DNA of 5,364 bases, taken from Lachnospiraceae bacterium (GTDB taxonomy: Bacteria; Bacillota; Clostridia; Lachnospirales; Lachnospiraceae). The notes beneath the pieces are model-generated. The model saw nothing but the letters and a program-made list of their open reading frames with translations, was not told the DNA's origin and did not search any database. The DNA is taken from contig JAJQIE010000099.1 in the NCBI GenBank assembly GCA_021199395.1, forward strand, positions 1-5,364, read 5' to 3'. Position numbers and translations under genes: made by a program. Of this stretch, positions 1-4,494 are shown piece after piece (the first letter of the stretch is position 1; every line of letters starts with the position of its first letter).

Positions 1-642
1 GTCCTCGCCAGAGAAATACTGCTCACAGATATGATTGAAAATATCATAGATGCCTGATACCATTTGGTATTTTGGCAGCGTGTAGGTGAAGGTCGGGTCC
101 AAAATAGAGAACTTCGGGAATACACTGTCTCCAAACACATGGCCGATCTTCAGCTTCTGCTCATGGTTGGTGATGACAGCGCCGCCGTTCATCTCGCTGC
201 CGGTTCCGACCATCGTCAGTACACAGCCCACCGGAATGATCTTGGTGCTCGCATCCACATCCTGAAAATTCAGATAATATTTCTGCCAGGGGTCTTCCTG
301 ACACCAGGCGGAGATGGAAACGGCCTTGGCGTAATCGCAGCAGGAACCGCCGCCCACGGCGAGGATCAGGTCTACATTGTTTTCTCTTGCAATGCGGCTG
401 CCCTCATAGAGCTTTTCCACCGTCGGATTCGGCATCACGCCGCCATCCTCGACAATGCGTTTTCCGTTGTCGTGGAGCAGCTTTACGACCTGGTCATAGA
501 TCCCATTCTTCTTGATGGAGCCGCCGCCGTAAACAAGCTGCACTGTTTCGCCGTACTTCAGCAGTTCCTCGTTCAGACGCTCCAGCGAACCTTCGCCGAA
601 GTAAAGCCTTGTCGGATTGCAATAAGTGAAATTCCCAAGCAT
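1..642 (-). CDS. Iron-containing alcohol dehydrogenase, YqhD/butanol dehydrogenase type (partial, C-terminus outside window)
   Basis: The gene encodes a cytosolic NAD(P)H-dependent dehydrogenase that interconverts alcohols and aldehydes using an active-site metal, usually Fe2+. The first 214 residues are visible, a little over half of a usual ~390-residue protein. The start reads MLGNFTYCNPTRLYFGEGSL, typical of the family N-terminus. The dinucleotide-binding loop AVGGGS lies at residues 95-100, followed by CCDYAKAVSISA. TGSEMNGGAVIT starts at 147. The first two metal ligands are seen in IYDIFNH, as D200 and H204; the two later histidine ligands would lie beyond the window. The start at 642 is fixed by GGAGG eight bases upstream. 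It is transcribed away from the LysR-type gene at 905, the usual arrangement for a regulator and its target. Family assignment is firm. The substrate (butanol, methylglyoxal, a diol or other) cannot be told from sequence. Confidence 0.93.
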   Translation of the reverse strand, partial: MLGNFTYCNPTRLYFGEGSLERLNEELLKYGETVQLVYGGGSIKKNGIYDQVVKLLHDNGKRIVEDGGVMPNPTVEKLYEGSRIARENNVDLILAVGGGSCCDYAKAVSISAWCQEDPWQKYYLNFQDVDASTKIIPVGCVLTMVGTGSEMNGGAVITNHEQKLKIGHVFGDSVFPKFSILDPTFTYTLPKYQMVSGIYDIFNHICEQYFSGED

Positions 643-650
643 GATAAATA

Positions 651-655
651 CCTCC
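651..655 (-). promoter_or_regulatory. Ribosome binding site of the alcohol dehydrogenase
   Basis: Reads GGAGG on the minus strand, eight bases before the ATG at 642. It decides the start of a gene whose frame is open at the window edge. Confidence 0.8.
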
Positions 656-752
656 AGATGATGATTTTTCAACGACGGAATCTGCCGTTGAAACTGTTTC
701 CAGCGTTCTGTGACAAGTCAGAGCTATAAGTCCTCTGCCTTTTGCTGATTCT

Positions 753-781
753 ATGATAACGCATTCAGTCTTGAATAACAA
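753..781 (-). promoter_or_regulatory. Sigma-A type promoter of the alcohol dehydrogenase
   Basis: On the minus strand, -35 TTGTTA (781-776) is followed by a 17-base spacer and -10 TATCAT (758-753). Transcription would start near 746, giving a leader of about 100 bases before the ATG at 642. The spacer carries a perfect inverted repeat (763-776), a likely operator. The boxes are read by eye; the promoter is plausible but not proven. Confidence 0.55.
763..776. promoter_or_regulatory. Perfect inverted repeat between the -35 and -10 of the dehydrogenase promoter (candidate operator)
   Basis: The arms ATTCA and TGAAT flank the 4-base centre GTCT. The site fills most of the promoter spacer, so a bound protein would block or reshape RNA polymerase binding. 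The divergent LysR-type regulator is the natural candidate, although the site is not an exact T-N11-A LysR box. A shorter dyad, ACT-T-AGT at 784-790, lies next to it. The regulatory role is inferred from position. Confidence 0.4.
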
Positions 782-809
782 ATACTTAGTTTGATGCCGT
801 TTGTATGCC

Positions 810-838
810 TTGCATCTATAGATTGTCCCTGCTATAAT
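810..838 (+). promoter_or_regulatory. Sigma-A type promoter of the LysR-type regulator
   Basis: The -35 TTGCAT (810-815), a 17-base spacer and a consensus -10 TATAAT (833-838) predict a transcript start near 845 and a 60-base leader before the ATG at 905. A perfect 10-base palindrome, ATCTATAGAT (814-823), overlaps the end of the -35 box and the spacer. This suggests autoregulation, which is common for LysR-type genes. The call rests on box match and spacing. Confidence 0.65.
814..823. promoter_or_regulatory. Palindrome ATCTATAGAT inside the regulator's promoter (candidate autoregulatory site)
   Basis: It is a perfect 10-base palindrome overlapping the -35/spacer boundary of the plus-strand promoter. 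Position suggests a protein-binding site; sequence alone cannot show binding. Confidence 0.35.
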
Positions 839-888
839 AACCATAATAAGATCATAGAGAGGCCGTGCTATGGCCAGTCAAAAACGAC

Positions 889-896
889 AAAGGAGG
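889..896 (+). promoter_or_regulatory. Strong ribosome binding site of the LysR-type regulator
   Basis: AAAGGAGG ends eight bases before the ATG at 905. It picks that ATG over the in-frame upstream ATG at 791, which lies ahead of the promoter's -10 box and has no ribosome binding site. Confidence 0.85.
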
Positions 897-904
897 CGAT
901 CAGT

Positions 905-1798
905 ATGGATCTGCGGGTATTGCGGTATTTTCTCACCGTCGTGCGGGAGGAAAGCATCAGCGGAGCGGCAGAGGCGCTGCACCTGACCCAGCCAACTTTA
1001 TCCCGGCAGCTGAAAGATTTGGAGGAGGAATTTGGTGCACAGCTATTTATTCGCGGAAACCGATCACAAAAAATTTCCCTGACGGAAAAGGGAATGCTGC
1101 TGCGCCGCCGAGCCGAGGAGTTGATTGAGCTTGCGGATAAGACTCAGGAGGAGATGTTGCTGCAAGATACGGAGATCGGAGGCGACCTGAACATCGGCGG
1201 TGGAGAATCGGCGGGAATGCGTCTTATCGCCAGAGCTGCCAGCGACCTGAAAAAGTCCTATCCCAATATCCGGTTTCATCTGTTCAGTGGAAATGCGGAA
1301 GATGTAAAGGAGCGTCTGGAACGGGGCTTGCTGGACTTTGGCGTATTTATCGGCCCATCCAGCCTGGAAACATATCATACTCTGCGTCGCCCGGAAACGG
1401 ACTCCTGGGGATTGCTGGTGCGGGAGGATTCTCCCTTCGCCCAAAATGACAGTATAAAACCCGATATGCTGGAGGGGATTCCGCTGATCGTTTCCCGCCA
1501 GGAGCGAGCAGTGCGCTCGCTGGGGGAATGGATCGGGATCGCACCGGAGAAATTGAACATTGTGGCTACTTATAACCTGTTGTTCAATGCGTCCTTACTG
1601 GTGGAATCGGGGCTGGGGTATGCTCTTTGTCTGGGCGGTATTATCAATACGTCGAACACCTCTCTCCGTTTTGTTCCGCTGGATCTGTCCGATGTGCTTC
1701 ATCTGTCCCTGGCGTGGAAAAAATACCAGACACTGAGCAAACCAGCAGAGGTATTCCTGAAAAGAATGCGAGAATTATGTGAGAAGGCCGACAGATAG
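905..1798 (+). CDS. LysR-type transcriptional regulator
   Basis: The 297-residue protein is the usual length for a LysR-type regulator. These are DNA-binding proteins, normally tetramers, whose C-terminal domain binds a small effector. The winged helix-turn-helix covers residues ~1-60: MDLRVLRYFLTVVREESISG is the classic opening, and AAEALHLTQPTLSRQLKDLE contains the turn and recognition helix. FIRGNRSQKISLTEKG forms the wing. A linker helix follows to ~90, and the periplasmic-binding-protein-like effector domain fills ~92-297, starting near GGDLNIGGGES. The frame is complete, with no sign of decay. It is divergent from the iron alcohol dehydrogenase across a 262-base region with promoters in both directions, so that gene is the likely target. 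The effector may be an aldehyde or alcohol related to the enzyme's substrate, but that is inference. The gene ends convergently with a broken dehydrogenase 23 bases away; no terminator hairpin is visible between them. Confidence 0.95.
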   Translation: MDLRVLRYFLTVVREESISGAAEALHLTQPTLSRQLKDLEEEFGAQLFIRGNRSQKISLTEKGMLLRRRAEELIELADKTQEEMLLQDTEIGGDLNIGGGESAGMRLIARAASDLKKSYPNIRFHLFSGNAEDVKERLERGLLDFGVFIGPSSLETYHTLRRPETDSWGLLVREDSPFAQNDSIKPDMLEGIPLIVSRQERAVRSLGEWIGIAPEKLNIVATYNLLFNASLLVESGLGYALCLGGIINTSNTSLRFVPLDLSDVLHLSLAWKKYQTLSKPAEVFLKRMRELCEKADR

Positions 1799-1821
1799 AC
1801 CGAATAGTATGTAAAACCTTA

Positions 1822-1989
1822 TTAGAGTACAATAATCTTCTTGCCTTTATTATGTCCATATTCAAAATCATGATGAGCCTGCTTTATCCCTTCCAGATCG
1901 AACGGATACTTTTTGTCAATTGTCAGGCTCAGTTTTCCTTCAGCGTAGTGCTTAACTGCATTTGCCAATTCTTCGATCGTCATAAGGCC
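1822..1989 (-). pseudogene. 3' remnant of a zinc-type alcohol dehydrogenase / quinone oxidoreductase (MDR family)
   Basis: Only the last ~53 codons survive, from about ATG 1983 to the TAA at 1822. The translation includes TIDKKYPFDLEGIKQAHHDF then EYGHNKGKKIIVL. This matches the C-terminal signature of medium-chain dehydrogenases: a basic residue and Y-P before the last helices, an A-H pair, then G-H-x-x-G-K and a hydrophobic end. The catalytic domain and Rossmann fold, about 250-280 residues in a whole protein, are absent. Upstream the frame runs without a stop into the toxin stub and then antisense to nothing known, overlapping the antitoxin gene in another frame. The exact left edge of homology is uncertain, somewhere around 1960-1992. 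A small expressed peptide is possible, but no ribosome binding site precedes ATG 1983. Confidence 0.7.
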
Positions 1990-2013
1990 CTGCGAATACT
2001 TAATTTTAATCGT
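1990..2013 (-). pseudogene. Stub of a RelE/YafQ-type toxin gene with start codon changed to ACG
   Basis: In RelB/DinJ-RelE/YafQ pairs the toxin ATG commonly overlaps the antitoxin stop. Here the antitoxin ends GAC-GAT-TAA. Reading one frame over, at the expected toxin start, gives ACG-ATT-AAA-ATT-AAG-TAT-TCG, translated TIKIKYS. I recall toxins of this family opening M-(I/F)-x-I-K-Y-S followed by a lysine-rich helix. A single T-to-C change would turn the expected ATG (as in GATGATTAA) into ACG. After about seven or eight codons the toxin similarity stops and the frame continues into the dehydrogenase remnant, so the rest of the toxin is gone. The identification rests on a very short match plus exact position and frame, so it is an inference. 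Confidence 0.5.
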
Positions 2014-2278
2014 CCAGAGCTCGTTTAAGCTCTTCCATGCTGGTATACCCTTTGACGTCAGGATCGCGGGAAATACGTCTTGCTTCTTCCATTGCTTCAA
2101 GAGTCTGCTTGCCATAGCGAGGCATCTCGACAGCGAACGGAAGACCGCCGCGAAGGATACACTGATGGAGAAACATGTTTACTGCACTGGACATATCCAG
2201 TCCAAGGTCACTGAACAGGTCTGTTGCCTGCTTTTTGATATCGGAATCGATACGAATTTGAGTTGGTGCTGTAGCCAT
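2006..2278 (-). CDS. RelB/DinJ-family antitoxin (apparently orphan)
   Basis: This 90-residue protein is close to the family's usual ~85-95. The N-terminal half is a ribbon-helix-helix DNA-binding fold: TQIRIDSDIKKQATDLFSDL is the strand and first helix, then GLDMSSAVNMFLHQCILRGG and LPFAV. The C-terminal half (EMPRYGKQTLEAMEEARRIS ... GYTSMEELKRALDD) is the part that normally wraps the toxin. Such antitoxins neutralise a ribosome-dependent mRNA-cleaving toxin and repress their own promoter. The start at ATG 2278 is chosen over the in-frame GTG at 2287 because GGAAG sits eight bases before the ATG; the GTG overlaps that site. The promoter is near-consensus. The partner toxin is lost immediately downstream. 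The protein could still repress in trans, or neutralise a related toxin elsewhere. Confidence 0.9.
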   Translation of the reverse strand: MATAPTQIRIDSDIKKQATDLFSDLGLDMSSAVNMFLHQCILRGGLPFAVEMPRYGKQTLEAMEEARRISRDPDVKGYTSMEELKRALDD

Positions 2279-2286
2279 AGCAATCA

Positions 2287-2294
2287 CTTCCTTT
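2287..2294 (-). promoter_or_regulatory. Ribosome binding site of the antitoxin
   Basis: AAAGGAAG on the minus strand, eight bases upstream of the ATG at 2278. It overlaps and so excludes the alternative GTG start at 2287. Confidence 0.7.
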
Positions 2295-2301
2295 CAAGCT
2301 T

Positions 2302-2330
2302 ATAATAGACGCTTTAGTTTACGTTGTCAA
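2302..2330 (-). promoter_or_regulatory. Near-consensus sigma-A promoter of the antitoxin
   Basis: The perfect -35 TTGACA (2330-2325), 17-base spacer and -10 TATTAT (2307-2302) put the transcript start near 2295, leaving almost no leader before the ribosome binding site at 2294-2287. Antitoxins of this family usually bind dyads over their own promoter. The only perfect dyad I see here is AAGCTT (2296-2301), right at the predicted transcript start. Its -35 overlaps the -35 of an opposing promoter. Confidence 0.75.
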
Positions 2331-2352
2331 TCAATTTCGTGATTTTTATAAT
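2324..2352 (+). promoter_or_regulatory. Opposing plus-strand promoter sharing the antitoxin -35 region
   Basis: On the plus strand, TTGTCA (2324-2329), a 17-base spacer and a consensus TATAAT (2347-2352) form a good promoter. Its -35 lies on the same TTGTCAA bases as the antitoxin's TTGACA, because that heptamer is nearly self-complementary. Transcription would start near 2359 and run through 2360-2563 toward the catalase remnant. The AT-rich context makes a chance match possible. Confidence 0.45.
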
Positions 2353-2563
2353 TTTTGAGACCCTAGGGCAGTGCAAATCTCTGTTTGGCTTCTCCCAGGG
2401 AACGGTGCGGGGGTAAAACGCACAAAACGCGAAATCAAATGGAGTATTAACCCCTGCGGCAAAATGGGTGAAAATTATAGCGAAAGACGTTAAATGCCAG
2501 AGGCGAGCCAAGGACGGGGAGCGGGCGAAAATCCAAAGCCATGACTGATAATGCTTTTATAGG
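2353..2563. other. About 210 bases with no recognisable gene, between the antitoxin promoter and the catalase remnant
   Basis: I find no gene here that I can name. The plus strand has only tiny frames, for example MGENYSERR at 2464-2493 and MTDNAFIG at 2541-2567, neither with a proper ribosome binding site. The minus strand is open for 65 codons from 2511 to 2314 (reading ...THFAAGVNTPFDFAFCAFYP...), but there is no convincing ribosome binding site and it would run into the antitoxin promoter. Structural hints are CCCTAGGG (2361-2368) and a long-range, imperfect G-rich/C-rich pairing between 2407-2416 and 2447-2457. It may be an untranslated RNA, the leader of a lost gene, or deletion-scar DNA. 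Confidence 0.4.
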
Positions 2564-2569
2564 TTAAAA

Positions 2570-3127
2570 CAATACGGAGGTCCCGATGGAGAGATGGGCG
2601 CTTCTATGCGCTATCTTTCCCAGCGCTATACCTCGCCAAACGGCATGACGTCTGCTATTCTGACAGATATCGGCACTGAGGAGCTCGCCCATCTGGAAAT
2701 CGTGGCTACGATTATCCACCAGCTTACGCGTGGTCTTTCTCCTGAAGAAATCGAAAAAGCCGGCTTTGCTCCTTATTATGCAGATCATACGATCGGCGTA
2801 TGGCCGCAGGCCGCGGGCGGCGCTCCATTTACGGCTGCAGAATTCCAGTCTACCGGCGATCCGATCACCGATCTGCACGAAGATATGGCCGCGGAGCAGA
2901 AAGCGCGCACGACCTACGACAACATCCTCCGGCTTGTAAAGGATCCGGATGTGGTCGATCCGATCCGATTCCTGCGGGCGCGCGAGGTGGTGCATTTCCA
3001 GCGTTTCGGAGAAGCCCTGAGAAGCGTACAGGAGGATCTCAACGCGAAAAACTTCTATGCGTTCAATCCCGGCTTTGACACTCCGGCTGCCTGCTTCGCT
3101 CCAGCCAGGTCAGATTCCGCGATGTAA
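2570..3127 (+). pseudogene. Manganese catalase (CotJC type), 5'-truncated
   Basis: Mn catalases break down H2O2 with a two-manganese centre inside a four-helix bundle. Family similarity begins abruptly at codon 2570 with QYGGPDGE, continues into MGASMRYLSQRY, and runs to the TAA at 3127. Roughly the first 25-30 residues of the family (the opening M-W-x-Y-E-K-x-L-x-Y stretch) are absent, and an in-frame TAA sits at 2549. The only ATG, at 2594, comes just after the glutamate of DGE, which is the first Mn ligand. Counting from that ATG, the other ligands look intact: E30 and H33 (TEELAHLE), E101 (DMAAEQKART) and H134 (REVVHFQRF). GGAGG at 2576-2580 is part of the YGGPD codons and lies 13 bases from the ATG, too far to be a good site. 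The body is undamaged, so the loss looks recent. It is most likely non-functional, unless a shortened protein is made. Confidence 0.85.
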
Positions 3128-3171
3128 ATACGCACAGCGCAGCTTCACTGTCCGGCTCGTTGTTCGCGGAA

Positions 3172-3199
3172 ATACTTCCCGATGCAGGCATCGGAGTAT
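3172..3199. terminator. Bulged hairpin downstream of the catalase remnant (possible terminator, no clear U tract)
   Basis: ATACT, a 2-base bulge and CCGATGC pair perfectly with GCATCGG and AGTAT around a 2-base turn, giving a 12-pair stem. It sits 45 bases after the catalase stop. Neither strand shows a run of T after it, so it may be an mRNA-end or stability structure rather than an intrinsic terminator. Confidence 0.4.
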
Positions 3200-3236
3200 C
3201 AGACCCGCGGAGGAATATCGTACAATTACAGTCACA

Positions 3237-3262
3237 AATCCGGCGGAGATCTCCGCCGGATT
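3237..3262. terminator. Perfect 26-base palindrome between convergent genes, likely bidirectional terminator or 3'-end hairpin
   Basis: The arm AATCCGGCGGAGA is followed directly by its exact reverse complement, making a GC-rich stem of up to 11 pairs with a 4-base loop. It lies between the catalase remnant (plus) and the recombinase (minus), where terminators of both would be expected. The downstream sequence is only mildly T-rich: TTTGTGACTGT on the minus side, and CAGCTGTCATTTTA on the plus side. Termination is therefore probable but not textbook. Confidence 0.55.
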
Positions 3263-3287
3263 CAGCTGTCATTTTATAGCATTCTAT

Positions 3288-3347
3288 ATTCATTGCCTGC
3301 TCTTTGGCGTTTCCAGCATTCATTACCTGCACATTGGCGTTTCCAGC
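3288..3347. repeat. Tandem duplication, two abutting 30-base units
   Basis: Units 3288-3317 and 3318-3347 differ at three of 30 positions (8, 14 and 16). Both begin ATTCATT and end with the 12-base core GGCGTTTCCAGC. The array lies directly after the recombinase stop codon, in its 3' untranslated region, before the 26-base palindrome. Two copies are too few for a CRISPR array and there is no spacer. Replication slippage is the simplest origin. Confidence 0.85.
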
Positions 3348-3357
3348 CGGTAAGGCG

Positions 3358-4242
3358 CTAAACCCGCGGATGGGCGGCGCGGTATACGCGCTGGACGCGC
3401 TCTACACCAAGGTTCAGATAATTCTGCGTAGTTGAGACGTCGGAATGTCCGAGCATTTCCTGAACGGATTCCACCGGCGCACCGTTCTGCAGCAGATGCA
3501 CTGCAAAGGAATGACGCAGCATCTGAGGCGTGATTTCGGAGGTAATCCCTGCTCTGGACGCATAGGATTTCACCAGCTTCCAAAAGCCCTGGCGGCTCAT
3601 AACGCTGCCGGAGCAGTTTACAAAAAGGTAATCGCTTTCTTTTCCTTTCAGAAGACGCCCTCTCCCATTCTTCAAATATCGCTCCAGCGCCTGTTTCGCT
3701 GTATCTCCAAAGGGAATCACGCGCTCCCTGCCTCTATCCGAGCAAACGACGTAATTCAGATTCTGATGAATATCCGCCATGTGGACAGAGATCAGCTCTG
3801 TGACGCGCATCCCCGTCGCATACATAAGCTCAAGCATCGCGCGGTCGCGCAGCTCCTTAGGAGTATCCCCTGACGGCTGTTCGAGCAGGCGCGCGACCTC
3901 ATCCATGCTCAATATTCCTGGAATCTTTTTTTCAATATGGGGAGCCCGGATTGTCTCTGTCGGGTCGTCGGCAATGGCATGCTTTCGGTATATATAATGG
4001 AAAAATGATTTCATGGACGCCACACTGCGTGAAACAGTAGCGCTCGACATCCCCTGCTTTTCCAGATACAATATGTAGGAGTTCAGGTTTGTCGCCGTGA
4101 CATTTCCCACGTCGTCTACCCCATGCTCCGTAAGATAACTCTCCAGCTTCCGCAGATCCCTCTGATAAGAATCAACCGTACTCGCGGACGCGTTCTTCTG
4201 TTCCTTCAGATAATCGATAAACAATGGTAATTCCGAACCCAT
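3358..4242 (-). CDS. xerD: XerD-like tyrosine recombinase
   Basis: The 294-residue protein matches XerC/XerD in length and order. The N-terminal SAM-like core-binding domain spans ~1-95 (LPLFIDYLKEQKNASASTVD near the start). The catalytic domain spans ~108-294. Catalytic Arg I is R146 in ATGMRVTEL, Arg II is R243 in MLRHSF, H266 lies in LGHSDVSTTQ, and the nucleophile is Y275 in TTQNYLNLG. The end AAHPRV resembles the E. coli XerD tail. XerC and XerD resolve chromosome dimers at dif; whether this copy or a paralogue does that job is unknown. Two active-site positions are unusual: the beta-hairpin lysine (G-K-G in relatives) reads SDRGRERV, and the His of P-H-x-L-R-H is Q240. GAGG eight bases upstream supports ATG 4242. 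It has its own promoter at 4382-4354. No partner integron, phage or transposon genes adjoin it. Confidence 0.9.
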   Translation of the reverse strand: MGSELPLFIDYLKEQKNASASTVDSYQRDLRKLESYLTEHGVDDVGNVTATNLNSYILYLEKQGMSSATVSRSVASMKSFFHYIYRKHAIADDPTETIRAPHIEKKIPGILSMDEVARLLEQPSGDTPKELRDRAMLELMYATGMRVTELISVHMADIHQNLNYVVCSDRGRERVIPFGDTAKQALERYLKNGRGRLLKGKESDYLFVNCSGSVMSRQGFWKLVKSYASRAGITSEITPQMLRHSFAVHLLQNGAPVESVQEMLGHSDVSTTQNYLNLGVERVQRVYRAAHPRV

Positions 4243-4353
4243 TTGCCAGACCTCAACCTTCGATAGATTCTCCCCTTCCCGCTATAAAAGCAATTCCTGT
4301 CATTCTCCCTGTGACTGTATCAGAATTGTAACATTTTCCGGCGGATGTAGAGT

Positions 4354-4382
4354 ATTATACTCAGATTTTCAGGTAAAATCAA
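4354..4382 (-). promoter_or_regulatory. Sigma-A type promoter of the recombinase
   Basis: Minus-strand -35 TTGATT (4382-4377), a 17-base spacer and a consensus -10 TATAAT (4359-4354) predict a start near 4347 and a ~105-base leader. The -10 lies inside the perfect 13-base palindrome GAGTATTATACTC (4350-4362), a possible regulator site. Confidence 0.65.
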
Positions 4383-4494
4383 CCGGATATTTCGCCCGAA
4401 AATGCCTTAAAAACAGCAATTTCCGGCTTTTTCACAAGATTTCGGAAAAGGTCTTGCAGCAAATACAAGATATTGTAAAATATTTGTAAATATT
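4383..4494. other. AT-rich gap between the DUF362 stop and the recombinase promoter
   Basis: No gene is seen. A weak AT-rich inverted repeat, TACAA-GATA-TTGTA (4464-4477), lies 18 bases beyond the DUF362 stop. It is too weak to call as a terminator. The region separates two same-strand genes that appear to be separate transcription units. Confidence 0.4.

Noticed and set aside
64..729. Long plus-strand open frame of 221 codons
   Set aside because: It is the antisense shadow of the iron alcohol dehydrogenase; its translation resembles no family, while the minus-strand frame gives clear motifs.
791..904. Upstream in-frame ATG extension of the LysR-type regulator
   Set aside because: It would start before the promoter's -10 box and has no ribosome binding site. 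MDLRVLRYFL at 905 is the canonical family start with a strong site.
2314..2511. 65-codon minus-strand open frame beginning MARLWHLTSF
   Set aside because: There is no convincing ribosome binding site, no recognised domain, and its 3' end overlaps the antitoxin promoter. It is kept only as a note in the unexplained region.
2576..2596. GGAGG as ribosome binding site for the shortened catalase
   Set aside because: It is 13 bases from the ATG and is simply the Gly-Gly codons of the conserved GGPDG motif, so it is probably coincidental.
3063..3332. Convergent-region frames on both strands (3057-3353 plus, 3063-3332 minus)
   Set aside because: They overlap the catalase end, hairpins and tandem repeat, show no protein family features, and lack ribosome binding sites.
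3288..3347. Possible mini CRISPR array
   Set aside because: The two units abut with no spacer between them, there are only two copies, and no cas gene is near.
3358..4242. Integrase of a phage or integrative element
   Set aside because: Length, domain order and the HPRV-type tail match XerC/XerD rather than longer phage integrases. No att-like repeats, tRNA or element genes are next to it.
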